Assembly: GCF_000219605.1 (NCBI RefSeq)
Contig: NC_015740.1
Span: forward strand, 1,984,001-2,048,000
From: Stutzerimonas stutzeri
GTDB lineage: Bacteria > Pseudomonadota > Gammaproteobacteria > Pseudomonadales > Pseudomonadaceae
Length of the DNA stretch: 64,000 nt
Direction of reading: 5' to 3'
Below the pieces are notes generated by a model. It was not told the DNA's origin. It searched no databases and was given only the letters and a program-made list of their open reading frames with translations. The translations under genes and the position numbers were made by a program. This document shows positions 9,366 to 17,753 of the stretch, piece by piece (positions within the stretch are counted from its first letter, which is position 1; each line of letters begins with the position of its first letter).

Positions 9366-9664
9366 AACCAGCTGTTGACCCGCGGATAGCGACAGGTCAG
9401 CTCGACGAAGCCGGGATAGTCCAGCAGCTGGACGCGCGGCGGCAGGGCGGTGATCGAGCGTGCCTGAACGTCCTCTTGCAGGGCGAACAGCGCGACCTGC
9501 TCGGGAAGCTGGTGCAGCGCCAGGCACGGTTGGCTGCCGGGCTGTAACGCGTAGGTGGCGTCACCGGTCAACAGCAGGGCGTCGGCGTCGCCCAGCAGCG
9601 GCAGGCAACTGGCGAAGCGGCTGTCGCTGAACGGCGAATGAGAAAGCAGGTGCAGAGTGGCCAT
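9362..9664 (-). CDS. tusB: TusB, sulfurtransferase complex subunit (DsrH family)
   Basis: A 100-residue DsrH/TusB homologue (MATLHLLSHSPF start, GDALLLTGDATYAL core). It forms the TusBCD hexamer that receives persulfide sulfur from TusA; TusB itself usually lacks a conserved catalytic cysteine. Its ATG shares one base with the tusC stop (TGATG) and its stop overlaps tusE. Identity is strengthened by position, since small divergent subunits like this are hard to name alone. Confidence 0.9.
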   Translation of the reverse strand: MATLHLLSHSPFSDSRFASCLPLLGDADALLLTGDATYALQPGSQPCLALHQLPEQVALFALQEDVQARSITALPPRVQLLDYPGFVELTCRYPRVNSWL

Positions 9665-10023
9665 CAGAGGGTGATCACGTGGTCGTAGCGGTTGATCAGG
9701 GCGCGCAGGTCTGCATCGTCGAGGACCTCGACCGGCAGCGCCAGCGTCGATTCGGCGAGCTGGCGCTCGCTGAGGCTGCGTCGCGCAGCGAACAGGGCAT
9801 CGATACCGAACAGCGGCAGTGCCTGCAGATTCGCGGTCAGATCCTTCTGTTCGACGGATGCTGCCAGCTGCGTGGGGGCGAGCTGGAATACGCCATCGTC
9901 GAGGAACAGCAGCCCCAGCGGTAGCTCGAAGGCGCCGCCAGCCAGCACGATGTCCAGCGCTTCGCGGGCGGATGGGCCGGACCAGGGCGCCTGGCGGCTG
10001 ATGATGAGCAGGGAGCGCGCCAT
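9664..10023 (-). CDS. tusC: TusC, sulfurtransferase complex subunit (DsrF family)
   Basis: A 119-residue DsrE/F-fold protein (RSLLIISRQAPW start, AREALDIVLAGGAFELPLG, FLDDGVFQL). It is the structural partner in the TusBCD complex. It starts on the TGATG overlap with tusD and ends on a TGATG overlap with tusB. No catalytic cysteine is seen, as expected for TusC. Confidence 0.92.
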   Translation of the reverse strand: MARSLLIISRQAPWSGPSAREALDIVLAGGAFELPLGLLFLDDGVFQLAPTQLAASVEQKDLTANLQALPLFGIDALFAARRSLSERQLAESTLALPVEVLDDADLRALINRYDHVITL

Positions 10024-10415
10024 CAGTGACCTCCGAAGCAGACGAGGCGATCGGCTTGCTGTGCCGCCTCGTGCAGTTGGCCCAGCCCGGATAGCTCCCA
10101 GCCGGCGGCGAGGTTTGCCGCGGGTCGCCGATAGCGCTGCGCCTCGCCGGCATCCAGCACACCGCGACGCAAGCCGGCCGCGATGCAGACCACTCCATCC
10201 AGTTGGTTGGCGGTGACGAAGCGGCTCCATTGCGCCGCGACATCCAGTTCGTCCTGGGCCGCGACGATGTTCGCCGAGGCGCTGTGCACGCCGTCCTGGT
10301 AGAAGAACAGGCGACTGATCTCATGTCCGCCAGCCAGCGTGGCTTCGGCGAAGCGCAGCGCGCGACGCGCGGCCGGTGAGTGGGGCGGGGCGAACAGGGC
10401 GATTACGAATTTCAT
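10023..10415 (-). CDS. tusD: TusD, sulfurtransferase complex catalytic subunit (DsrE family)
   Basis: A 130-residue DsrE-family protein. The DGVVCIAAG motif holds Cys77, matching the catalytic cysteine of E. coli TusD (Cys78) that carries the persulfide between TusA and TusE. It is the first gene of the tusDCBE/TrpD2-like operon. The 228-base region upstream (10416-10643) is shared with the divergent MFS gene and must hold both promoters; I could not pick a clear -35/-10 pair in it. Confidence 0.93.
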   Translation of the reverse strand: MKFVIALFAPPHSPAARRALRFAEATLAGGHEISRLFFYQDGVHSASANIVAAQDELDVAAQWSRFVTANQLDGVVCIAAGLRRGVLDAGEAQRYRRPAANLAAGWELSGLGQLHEAAQQADRLVCFGGH

Positions 10416-10643
10416 CGGGGCACCATTGCGAAACAGCCGACATGATACGCCAGCCGGGCGTATGAAGAATCCGTCGTCGGCCATTCCGGTGCTCGTCCGT
10501 CGGCGACGGTGCCGCGGAAATGCCCGAGTCTGCGAGCGGGCAGGGAGGGGCGGTCGGGCGGGCCAGCATTGCTCGGGTCTTCGCCCCTCCGGTAGATTGG
10601 CCGGCTTTCTGCCCGGTACCGGGCCTGGCCGTCTGGATATCCC

Positions 10644-11912
10644 ATGTCTGTTGCCGACGCTTCCGCTTTGCCTGATTCCGTCTACCGTCAGCCTGGCTTT
10701 GTGCCATTTCTGATCAGTCGCGTGCTGGCCATGTTCGCCGTGCAGATCCTCGCCGTCGTGGTGGCCTGGCAGGTGTACGACATGACTCGCGATCCGCTGT
10801 CGCTGGCCTATGTCGGCCTGGCGCAGTTCGTCCCGATGTTCCTGCTGCTGATGCCTGCCGGCGACCTGATCGATCGCTACGATCGCAAGCGCATCCTCGC
10901 CCTGAGCTGGGCGCTCGAGGCAGTCTGCGCGGCGGCGCTGCTGTGGCTCTCGCTGAGCGGCGGGGCGGTGCTCAGCTTCTATATCGTGCTGGTGTTCTAC
11001 GGCTGCGCCCGTGCGTTCACCGGACCGGCGTTGTCCAGCCTGTTGCCGCAGATCGTGCCGCGCGAGCGTCTGGCTGCAGCCATCGCCGCCAACAGCATGA
11101 TCGTGCGCGGCTCCACTATCGCCGGCCCGGTGTTCGGCGGAGGCCTGTACGCAATGGGTGGCGGTGGGCTGACCTATGCGGCCTGCCTGCTGTTCTTCCT
11201 CGCGGCAATCGTGCTGTTGCAACGGGTACCGGTGCGCTACGGCGAGGCCATGCGGGCGCTGGAGGCTACCGCATGGCAGCGCTTCACCGCGGGCATCCGC
11301 TTCATTCGCTCGCGGCCGATCATCCTCGGCACCATCTCGCTGGACCTGTTCGCCGTGCTGCTCGGCGGCGTGGTCGCGCTGTTGCCGATCTACGCCCAGG
11401 AGGTGCTGGAAGTCGGCCCGACCGGCCTCGGTGCACTGCGCAGCGCCATGGCGCTGGGTGAGGTGATGGTGGGCTTCTACCTGAGCACGCGGCCGTTCAA
11501 CCGCCATGTCGGCATGACCATGTTCATTGCCGTGGCGGTGTTCGGTCTCGCCAACATGGTCTTCGCGCTGTCCAGCCTGTTCTGGCTGTCGTTCGCCGCG
11601 CTGTTCGTCGCCGGAGGTGCGGACATGGTGAGCATGTACATCCGCTCGTCGCTGATCCAGTTCTCCACGCCTGACGCCATGCGTGGACGCGTCAATGCCG
11701 TGAACATGCTGTTCATCGGTTCGTCCAACGAGCTCGGTGAGTTCCGCGCCGGCACCAGTGCCGCCTGGCTCGGTGCGGTACCGGCGGCACTGCTGGGCAG
11801 CTTCTGCACGCTGGCGGTGACCGGCGGCTGGATGCTCGGCTTCAGAAGCCTGCGACAGGTAGACCGCTTCGAGGATGCCTCGCCCGAGGCTCAGGCCTCG
11901 CGCGCCGGCTGA
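10644..11912 (+). CDS. MFS exporter, DHA3/EntS-like
   Basis: A 422-residue inner-membrane protein with about 10-12 hydrophobic helices and the MFS loop motif GDLIDRYDRKR between helices 2 and 3 (about 75-85). A GCARAFTGPALSSLLPQIVPRE stretch and a second-half loop SMYIRSSLIQFSTPDAMRGRV are typical of the MFS_3/DHA3 branch, which includes enterobactin exporter EntS and macrolide exporters. The substrate is unknown. It diverges from tusD and converges on yccA. No regulator is adjacent. Confidence 0.82.
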   Translation: MSVADASALPDSVYRQPGFVPFLISRVLAMFAVQILAVVVAWQVYDMTRDPLSLAYVGLAQFVPMFLLLMPAGDLIDRYDRKRILALSWALEAVCAAALLWLSLSGGAVLSFYIVLVFYGCARAFTGPALSSLLPQIVPRERLAAAIAANSMIVRGSTIAGPVFGGGLYAMGGGGLTYAACLLFFLAAIVLLQRVPVRYGEAMRALEATAWQRFTAGIRFIRSRPIILGTISLDLFAVLLGGVVALLPIYAQEVLEVGPTGLGALRSAMALGEVMVGFYLSTRPFNRHVGMTMFIAVAVFGLANMVFALSSLFWLSFAALFVAGGADMVSMYIRSSLIQFSTPDAMRGRVNAVNMLFIGSSNELGEFRAGTSAAWLGAVPAALLGSFCTLAVTGGWMLGFRSLRQVDRFEDASPEAQASRAG

Positions 11913-11941
11913 AACGCGACGTATTGAACGCCCAAACGAAA

Positions 11942-11974
11942 ACACCCTGCGAAAGCGTTGCCTTCGCAGGGTGT
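11942..11974 (-). terminator. Rho-independent terminator, mainly for yccA
   Basis: A perfect 12-bp inverted repeat (ACACCCTGCGAA / TTCGCAGGGTGT) with a 9-base loop. On the minus strand it is followed by TTTTCGTTT, so it ends yccA transcription. On the plus strand the U-tract is missing, so it is a weaker stop for the MFS gene. Confidence 0.8.
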
Positions 11975-12011
11975 CGGATTGCTCGCCGAGGCGGGCAGGT
12001 TCAGCGCTGAA

Positions 12012-12680
12012 TCAGTCGTCGCCGCCGAAGATGCCCAGCAGCTGCAGGAGGCTGATGAACAGGTTGTACAGCGACACGAACAGGCCGATGGTGGCCATGA
12101 TGTAGTTGCGCTCGCCACCATGGATGATCGCGCTGGTCTGGAACAGGATGCAGGCCGAGGAGAACAGCACGAAACCTGCGCTGATCGCCAGCTGCAGCCC
12201 GGTGACCTGGAAGAAGAAGCCCGCCAGCATCGCACCGATCAGCACGAAGAAACCCGCAGTGATGAAGCCGCTGAGAAAGCTCATGTCCTTGCGGGTGATC
12301 AGCACGTAGGCCGACAGCCCGAAGAACACCAGTGCGGTCATCGACAGCGCCGAGCTGATCAGCTCACCACCGTTGGCCAACCCCAGGTACATGTTGAGGA
12401 TCGGGCCGAGCGTATAGCCCATGAAGCCGGTCAGGGCGAAGGTGGACACCAGGCCCCATACCGAGTTGCGCAGTTTGGCGGTAAGGAAGAACAGGCCGTA
12501 GAAGCCGATCAGCACCACGAAGATATTCGGGTAGGCGGCGTTGGCCTGCATGGACAGGTATGCCACCAGGCCGCTGAACGCGAGCGTCATGGCCAGCAGC
12601 CCGTAGGTGTTGCGCAGGACCTTGCTGACCTCACGCTGTTCGACCTGCGTGTGGCTAAGCGCGTATTCGTGTTCGTGCAT
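12012..12680 (-). CDS. yccA: YccA, Bax inhibitor-1 family membrane protein
   Basis: A 222-residue protein with seven hydrophobic helices and a short charged N-terminus ([22 protein letters not shown]), the organisation of the bacterial BI-1/YccA family. E. coli YccA interacts with the FtsH protease complex and slows degradation of SecY; BI-1 homologues can act as calcium leak channels. An acidic C-terminus (GIFGGDD) is as expected for the family. AAGGAG lies eight bases before the ATG. In P. aeruginosa the same gene sits between the tus operon and a tRNA-Ser, as here. Confidence 0.9.
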   Translation of the reverse strand: MHEHEYALSHTQVEQREVSKVLRNTYGLLAMTLAFSGLVAYLSMQANAAYPNIFVVLIGFYGLFFLTAKLRNSVWGLVSTFALTGFMGYTLGPILNMYLGLANGGELISSALSMTALVFFGLSAYVLITRKDMSFLSGFITAGFFVLIGAMLAGFFFQVTGLQLAISAGFVLFSSACILFQTSAIIHGGERNYIMATIGLFVSLYNLFISLLQLLGIFGGDD

Positions 12681-12764
12681 GGCGACACTCCTTGGATGAA
12701 ATCAAGCCTGGGACGATTTGTCCCGGATCATAACAGAGGCAGTCCAGCTGCCTAGCATCAGTGT

Positions 12765-12792
12765 TTGACAGTGTATTTCTATCCGGTACTAT
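12765..12792 (+). promoter_or_regulatory. Sigma-70 promoter for tRNA-Ser with GC-rich discriminator
   Basis: Perfect -35 TTGACA (12765-12770), a 16-base spacer and -10 TACTAT (12787-12792). It is followed by TGCGCCCGC, a GC-rich discriminator of the kind found on stringently controlled stable-RNA promoters. Transcription should start near 12799, about ten bases before the mature tRNA. Confidence 0.8.
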
Positions 12793-12808
12793 TGCGCCCG
12801 CTTTATCC

Positions 12809-12898
12809 GGAAGTGTGGCCGAGTGGTTGAAGGCAGCGGTCTTGAAAACCGCCGAAGGGGAGACCCTTCCCAGAGTTCGAATCTCTGCGCTTCCGCCA
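12809..12898 (+). tRNA. tRNA-Ser (anticodon UGA)
   Basis: A 90-base class II tRNA. Acceptor stem GGAAGTG pairs with CGCTTCC (12888-12894), followed by discriminator G and encoded CCA. The anticodon loop CTTGAAA gives anticodon TGA, reading UCA and related serine codons. The long variable arm (GGGGAGACCC region) and the T loop GTTCGAATC are typical of serine tRNAs. Confidence 0.96.
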
Positions 12899-12907
12899 TC
12901 TGCAATC

Positions 12908-12940
12908 CTGAAGGCCCCGTACTCCGGGGCCTTCAGCGTT
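12908..12940 (+). terminator. Terminator of tRNA-Ser
   Basis: A 12-bp inverted repeat CTGAAGGCCCCG / CGGGGCCTTCAG with a 5-base loop, ten bases after the tRNA CCA, followed by a short weak T-run (CGTTTCT). Confidence 0.8.
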
Positions 12941-13170
12941 TCTGGGATGCGTATTCCTGCAGTCGGCGTTCCCATGTTGTTCCCATCCTCCAGCCTCTCA
13001 GCACCTGACTTTTGCTGGCCCCCTGGGTCAGGCCTGGCGTTCCGTTTGGTGCCTGTCCCACCGCGTACCCGTGATATCTCCATCCGGCTTGTGGCGCTGT
13101 TGGCAATCGGGCCGCCTGCGAGGCGGCCGCTGCTGCTAGAATCCGCGCCCCGACAAAAGGAGTTGTCGCC

Positions 13171-13443
13171 ATGAAACGATTCAGACAGCCGGAGGCCTTC
13201 GCTCTGGTCCAGCAACACTACGAACCGCTGGTGTTCAACGCACGGATGGACTCGCCAACTACGGTGCGCGTGATGTTGCTCGATGAGGCCACTGGCGAAT
13301 CCCTGCTGCTGACCGGACTGCCGTGCCGCATCTCGCTGTCGCGCGCTGAAATCGCTGGCTTGATCGCCTCCATTGATGCCGATGCCGCCGCGCTTCGGCC
13401 CGCTCTGCTGAACAAGCTCAAGCGTCCACGGCTACTCGGCTGA
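13171..13443 (+). CDS. Small conserved protein, DUF1652-like
   Basis: A 90-residue protein. The pattern FALVQQHYEPLVFNARMD..TVRVMLLDEATGESLLLTGLP..SLSRAEIAGLIASI matches the layout of the small Pseudomonas DUF1652 family: a short helix with a PL turn, two beta strands, a TGLP/SGL turn, then a helix starting at an SR dipeptide. The function of the family is unknown. AAGGAG lies eight bases before the ATG, supporting the start. Its last four codons overlap the end of the convergent TetR gene by 12 bases. The 230 bases between the tRNA terminator and this gene show no gene. Confidence 0.6.
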   Translation: MKRFRQPEAFALVQQHYEPLVFNARMDSPTTVRVMLLDEATGESLLLTGLPCRISLSRAEIAGLIASIDADAAALRPALLNKLKRPRLLG

Positions 13444-14073
13444 TCGACCCGTTCCGCTTGTCCCGCCTGCCATCTCCAAGCCCGGCGCCATGGAGCTCAA
13501 CAGACGTCTGGTGAGAAACGGTGCCTGTTCCCTCAGCGAAAAGAGCTTGGGCGACAGCAGCCAGGTATGGGTGATGCCCATCAGGCTCGAATAGAGCAGC
13601 AAGGCCAGTGATCGCGCCGATCCTTCATCTGCGTGCGCCTTGGCAATCAGGTCTTCCAGCAGCTGCACCATGGCACGGGTGAGCTTGCGTTCGCGTTTCA
13701 GGGTGCTCGCCATCTGCGCGGTGAGTTCGGTCTTGTTCAGCAGGATCTCGAAGGACTGCCGATACCAGCGCTCGTCCAGCAGCAGGCGAAACCATTCGCC
13801 GACGAAGTGCTCCAGCGCAGCCTGCGGGCTAGCGGCCAGCTGGCGACTCTGCTCGATCAGCTGCTCCAGCGGCTCCTGGGAGTAGGCCAGCACCGCTTCG
13901 TACAGCTCATCCTTGCTCTTGAAGTGCCAGTAGATCGGGCCACGGCTGAAGCCGGCGGCTTCGGCGATCATCGCCAGGGTGGTGTTCGAATAGCCGTTGC
14001 GGCTGAACAGCTCCAGCGCCGCGGCGATGATCTTGAGGCGGGTCTGTTCGGCGTCTTCTTTGGTACGGCGCAT
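13432..14073 (-). CDS. TetR-family transcriptional regulator
   Basis: A 213-residue repressor of the AcrR/TtgR style. An N-terminal helix-turn-helix lies at about residues 10-56 (LFSRNGYSNTTLAMIAEAAG, FSRGPIYWHFKSKDELYEAV), followed by an all-helical ligand domain. GAGGAG precedes the ATG. It lies 64 bases after the urea-carboxylase-type binding-protein gene and probably shares its transcript with that gene and the glutamine-synthetase-like gene. A 20-bp palindrome in front of that operon (16649-16668) is a good candidate operator. The ligand is unknown; context suggests an amine, amide or guanidino compound rather than a drug. Confidence 0.85.
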   Translation of the reverse strand: MRRTKEDAEQTRLKIIAAALELFSRNGYSNTTLAMIAEAAGFSRGPIYWHFKSKDELYEAVLAYSQEPLEQLIEQSRQLAASPQAALEHFVGEWFRLLLDERWYRQSFEILLNKTELTAQMASTLKRERKLTRAMVQLLEDLIAKAHADEGSARSLALLLYSSLMGITHTWLLSPKLFSLREQAPFLTRRLLSSMAPGLEMAGGTSGTGRSAE

Positions 14074-14137
14074 GAGGCTCCTCGAAATGCGCGGCGGCCA
14101 CGCAGCGTGCCGGCAAGGCCCGCTGCGTGGCAAGCCC

Positions 14138-15205
14138 TCACAGGGCGCCGTCGGCGGCCATCTGCATGTAGGTGGTGTCGAAGCGCAGCTTGAGATTGCC
14201 CTGATCACCGAGCGCGCCGGCCGGCATGGCGATACCGACGAAGTCCGCCGAATCGGCACCGTCGCCCAGCAGGCCGTGGTCGAAGGAGAACTTGCGCACG
14301 CTGTCCATCGCTTCGTGGGCCGGTTCGCCGGAGATGAAGGCGACCGCTTCGGCTGGCTGATAGAACATGTGGGTGCCCTTGAGTTGCGCCTCGTAGCCGG
14401 CCTGGTCGGTGCCGGAAGCTGCGCCCAGCTGGGCGCGCAACTCGGCGCCTTGCGGCGTGTCGCTGGCCATGATTGCCATTACCTCGTACCAGGCGCCGGT
14501 AACTGCCTTGCCGAACGCGGGGTTGTCGGCCAGCGTCTCGCTGTTGACGATCAGCAGGTCCTTGACATGGCCCGGCACGCTGGCCGAGTCGAAGACCTGA
14601 TGTGCATCCGGTGTGGCGGCGACTTCCTGCAGCAGCGGACTCCAGGTCGCCACGTTGCGTACATCGGCCGTACTGAAGGCAGCGACGATGTCGGCGTCCG
14701 AGGTGTTGACCACCTGCACGTCCTTCTCCGACAGGCCTACGCTGTCCAGCGCCTTGGCCAGGATGTAATGCGACACCGACAGTTCCACTAGGTGCACCTG
14801 CTGGCCCTTGATCTGTTTGAGATCGCTGGTGCCCTTCATCACCAGGCCGTCGTTGCCGTTGGAGTAGCTGCCGACGATCAGCGCGGTGGTGTCGACGCCA
14901 CCGGCCGCCGGAATCGACAGCGCATCCATGCTGGTGGCAACCACGCCGTCGAACTGGCCGGCGCTGTACTGGTTGATGGACTCGACGTAGTCGTTGATCT
15001 GGCTGATGTTCACCTCGATCCCGTACTTGTCGGCCCACTTCTTCATGATTCCCGACTCGTCGGCGTACTTCCAGGGCATCCAGCCGACGTAAATGGTCCA
15101 GGCCAGGTTGAAGGTCTTTTTCTCCTCCGCCTGGGCCAGCGGGGCGAGGGCGGCGAGGGCAATGGCCCCGGCGCAGAGCAGCTTTTTCATCATGGTGCCG
15201 TGCAT
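14138..15205 (-). CDS. ABC transporter substrate-binding protein, urea-carboxylase-region type
   Basis: A 355-residue periplasmic protein with a 26-residue signal peptide ending AQA. The mature start KTFNLAWTIYVGWMPWKYADESGIMKKWADKYGI is characteristic of the NitT/TauT-type binding proteins normally encoded next to urea/guanidine carboxylase (the TIGR03427 group). It probably delivers guanidine or a related compound to an ABC permease. Here it sits 14 bases after the GlnT-like gene, not beside the carboxylase, whose operon (33-36.6 kb) has permease and ATPase but no binding protein. It may therefore serve that distant transporter. ATG 15205 is chosen because GGGAG lies seven bases upstream; two further ATGs follow closely. 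Confidence 0.8.
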   Translation of the reverse strand: MHGTMMKKLLCAGAIALAALAPLAQAEEKKTFNLAWTIYVGWMPWKYADESGIMKKWADKYGIEVNISQINDYVESINQYSAGQFDGVVATSMDALSIPAAGGVDTTALIVGSYSNGNDGLVMKGTSDLKQIKGQQVHLVELSVSHYILAKALDSVGLSEKDVQVVNTSDADIVAAFSTADVRNVATWSPLLQEVAATPDAHQVFDSASVPGHVKDLLIVNSETLADNPAFGKAVTGAWYEVMAIMASDTPQGAELRAQLGAASGTDQAGYEAQLKGTHMFYQPAEAVAFISGEPAHEAMDSVRKFSFDHGLLGDGADSADFVGIAMPAGALGDQGNLKLRFDTTYMQMAADGAL

Positions 15206-15220
15206 GGCGGTACTCCCGGT

Positions 15221-16585
15221 TCAGAAGAACTTCAGATAGCGCTGGATTTCCCAGTCGGAAACATGGGTGTGGTAGGCATTCCATTCGTCGCGCTTGAACT
15301 CGACAAAGGCCTGGTACATGGCATCGCCGAACACCTGGCGCGACAGCGGGTCGGCCTCGAAGGCGTCGATGGCTTCGCTGAGGGTGCGCGGCAGGGTCTC
15401 GATACCCATCTGCGCGACCTCCCGTTCGCTGTAGTGATACATGTTCTCGCGGTGCGGCTGGCCGGGATCGAGCTTGTCGCGGATGCCCTCCAGGCCGGCG
15501 GCGAGGATCATCGCGGCACCGAGGTAGGGGTTGCAGCCGATGTCGGCGGCGCGGCATTCGACCCGCGCACCCTGGGACGGAATGCGCAGCATGTTGGTAC
15601 GGTTGTTGTTGCCGTAGCAGCAGAACACCGGCGCCCAGGTCGAGCCGGACATGGCGCCCTTGCGGATCAGTCGCTTGTAGCTGTTGACCGTAGGCGCGAT
15701 GACCGCGCAGATGGCCTTGGCGTGTTTCAGCACCCCGGCGATGAAGTGATAGGCCAGCGGGGTCACGCCGCAGCCGTAGGGGTCTTCGCCATCGACTTCG
15801 AACAGGTTCTTGCCGGTCTCGATGTCGGCGAGCGACATGTTGTAGTGCGCGCCGCTGCCGGTGCGGTTGGCCGAGGGCTTGGGCATGAAGGTGGCGAAAG
15901 CGCCGTGCTTGCGGGCGATCTCGTTGGCCATCATGCGGAAGAACACGAAGCGGTCGGCCATGCCGAGGGCGTCGCTGTACTTGAAATCGGTTTCGAACTG
16001 GCCGTTGGCGTCCTCGTGGTCGAAGGAGTAGACACCCCAGCCCATCTCGTTCATCGCCTGCACCAGTTCGTCGACGATGGGCAGGTTGTCCATCAGCAGG
16101 CGCGGGTCGTAGCAGGGCTTGGCCATGTCGTCGCGCTCGGAAATGGGCGCGAAGCCGCCATCCGGGGTGTCCTTGAACAGGAAGAACTCGGTCTCGATGC
16201 CCAGGTTGAAGGTGTAGCCCAGCGCTGCAGCGGCTTCGGTCTGGCGCTTGAGGATGCCGCGCGAGCAGGCGTCGAAGGGCTTGCCGTCCAGGTAGAGGTC
16301 ACTGGCGAACCAGGCGAGATCGCGGTTCCAGCTGCACTGGGTGGCGGTCGCCGGGTCTGGCATCGCGGCCACCTCGTTGTCGCTGATCTCCTGCGGGACG
16401 CCGTCCAGCGCCGCACCGGTGTAGAGCTCGGAGCCGCGGAGCATCTGGCCGAGATGGGCGATGGGGACGAACTTGCCCTTGATCACGCCGTGGATGTCGA
16501 CGTAGCTGGCCATCGCGTACTTCACACCCTTGTCCTGCAACTGCTGTTTCAACTCCTCGACGGAGGAGAGGGGAAAGCTGGTCAT
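15221..16585 (-). CDS. glnT: GlnT / gamma-glutamylmethylamide-synthetase-like glutamine synthetase
   Basis: A 454-residue glutamine-synthetase-fold enzyme. An N-terminal beta-grasp part (ASYVDIHGVIKGKFVP) precedes the catalytic barrel with NLGIETEFFLF, FDHEDANGQFETDF, FATFMPKP, GAHYNMSL, PTVNSYKR and NNNRTNMLRIP. The DHEDANGQFE wording and the ending HVSDWEIQRYLKFF are those of the GlnT branch, which includes rhizobial GlnT and gamma-glutamylmethylamide synthetase. It joins glutamate with ammonia or a small amine using ATP. Given the neighbours, likely roles are assimilating ammonium released from guanidino compounds, or capturing methylamine. AAGGAG lies nine bases before the ATG. It is first in an operon with the binding protein and TetR. 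Confidence 0.82.
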   Translation of the reverse strand: MTSFPLSSVEELKQQLQDKGVKYAMASYVDIHGVIKGKFVPIAHLGQMLRGSELYTGAALDGVPQEISDNEVAAMPDPATATQCSWNRDLAWFASDLYLDGKPFDACSRGILKRQTEAAAALGYTFNLGIETEFFLFKDTPDGGFAPISERDDMAKPCYDPRLLMDNLPIVDELVQAMNEMGWGVYSFDHEDANGQFETDFKYSDALGMADRFVFFRMMANEIARKHGAFATFMPKPSANRTGSGAHYNMSLADIETGKNLFEVDGEDPYGCGVTPLAYHFIAGVLKHAKAICAVIAPTVNSYKRLIRKGAMSGSTWAPVFCCYGNNNRTNMLRIPSQGARVECRAADIGCNPYLGAAMILAAGLEGIRDKLDPGQPHRENMYHYSEREVAQMGIETLPRTLSEAIDAFEADPLSRQVFGDAMYQAFVEFKRDEWNAYHTHVSDWEIQRYLKFF

Positions 16586-16648
16586 CGGCTTGCGCTCCTT
16601 GGAGTCATGAATGGCGGCCGGGGCCGCTGGCACGATTCCTTCATCCAA

Positions 16649-16668
16649 TATACATGCCAGCGTGTATA
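16649..16668. promoter_or_regulatory. Palindromic operator candidate between glnT-like gene and hydrolase
   Basis: TATACATG-CCAG-CGTGTATA, an imperfect 8-bp inverted repeat (one mismatch) with a 4-base spacer, about 60 bp upstream of both divergent start codons. Its size, AT-rich ends and placement fit a TetR-family operator; the TetR gene is third in the leftward operon. Confidence 0.55.
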
Positions 16669-16727
16669 GAAACGGGCCGACGCTGGTGCCGCCTGGCGCC
16701 CTCTGCGCCACTGCAGGAGTCACGCAG

Positions 16728-17750
16728 ATGATTGAAATAAAAAGGGAAAAGAAATTTTTTGCGCTGGGCGAAATGAGCCTCGAAAACGGCGAACGCCTGC
16801 GCAATGCGCGGCTCTGCTATCAGGTAGTGGGCACGCCGAACCGCGCGCGGGACAACCTGGTGCTGATTCCGAGCTACTACGGCGGCACACATTGGGGCAG
16901 CCTGCCCCTGCTTGGTGCGGATGGCCCGCTGGCAGGTGGCGATTACTGCGTGGTGCTGACAAACCTGTTCGGCGCAGGCTGGTCGACTTCGCCGAGCAAC
17001 GCTGCGCCCGGTCAGGGCGCAGCGGACTTCCCGCGGGTCGGCCTGCTGGACAACGTGAGGGCGCAGAAGGCGTTGCTCGATCGGTTGTATGGCGACGACT
17101 GGCAGCTCGCCCTGGTCAGCGGCTGGTCCATGGGCGGCATGCAGACGCTGTTCTGGGCAATGGCCTATCCGGAACGGATGCGTGCCATCCTGCCGTTCTG
17201 CTGTACGGCACGCTGCTGGCCGCACAATCGGGTGTTTCTCGAAGGGGTGAAGGCGGCGCTGTGCGCCGACGCCGCCTGGCTGGGAGGGCGCTACAGCGTG
17301 CCGCCGGAACGTGGTTTGCGGGCTTTCGGCCGTGCCTATGCCGGCTGGGCCTATTCGCAGGCGTTCTATCGTCATGAGCTGTGGCGCGAGATGGGTTTCG
17401 AGAGCCTTGAGGCGCTGCTCGACTACTGGGAACAGGATCATCTGGAGCAGGACGCCAACGACCTGCTCTGCGTGCTGCATACCTGGCAATCGGCCGACCC
17501 GGCCCGCAGTTTCGCTGCCGGCTCGCTGGCCGAAGCGCTGGGGCGCATCCGTGCGCGGACCATCCTTATGCCCGGCAGCAGCGATCTGTATTTCACCGTC
17601 GAGGATGCCCGCCACGAGGCCGCGCTGATTCCGGGTGCCGAGCTGCGGGTGCTCGAATCGGACTGGGGCCATTGTGCCGGTGGGCCGGGCCGCAGCGCGC
17701 CGGCCATGCGCCAGGTGTTCGCGGCAATGGCCGAACTGCTTGGCCGCTAG
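16728..17750 (+). CDS. Alpha/beta-hydrolase, MetX (homoserine acetyltransferase)-like
   Basis: A 340-residue alpha/beta-hydrolase of the MetX branch. An N-terminal strand set (LRNARLCYQVVG, LVLIPSYYGGTHW) precedes the nucleophile elbow GWSMGGMQ. A lid region rich in aromatic residues follows, then the acid in PGSSDLYFT and the histidine in DWGHCAGGPG. All three triad residues are present. True MetX enzymes are longer and have a different oxyanion region (LNGGCRGTTGP), absent here, so an acyltransferase role in methionine synthesis is unlikely; amidase or esterase activity is more plausible. AGGAG is nine bases before the ATG. It diverges from the GlnT-like operon across the palindrome and may be co-regulated. 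Confidence 0.75.
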   Translation: MIEIKREKKFFALGEMSLENGERLRNARLCYQVVGTPNRARDNLVLIPSYYGGTHWGSLPLLGADGPLAGGDYCVVLTNLFGAGWSTSPSNAAPGQGAADFPRVGLLDNVRAQKALLDRLYGDDWQLALVSGWSMGGMQTLFWAMAYPERMRAILPFCCTARCWPHNRVFLEGVKAALCADAAWLGGRYSVPPERGLRAFGRAYAGWAYSQAFYRHELWREMGFESLEALLDYWEQDHLEQDANDLLCVLHTWQSADPARSFAAGSLAEALGRIRARTILMPGSSDLYFTVEDARHEAALIPGAELRVLESDWGHCAGGPGRSAPAMRQVFAAMAELLGR

Positions 17751-17753
17751 CCT

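Noticed and set aside
10023..11945. 640-codon minus-strand frame opposite the MFS gene, continuing into tusD
   Set aside because: Only the last 130 codons (tusD, with its own ATG at 10415) are real; the rest is antisense to a clear transporter.
12937..13170. Possible phage attachment scar after tRNA-Ser (GTTCCCAT repeated twice near 12968-12987)
   Set aside because: No integrase gene, no second copy of the tRNA 3' end, and yccA/tRNA/DUF1652 order looks native.
16629..16645. Plus-strand CTGGCACG as a sigma-54 -24 element for the MetX-like gene
   Set aside because: The -12 position reads TTCAT without the required GC, so it is not a usable match.
14792..16669. Long plus-strand frame opposite the GlnT-like gene
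   Set aside because: Antisense of a conserved enzyme; no ribosome site or domain.
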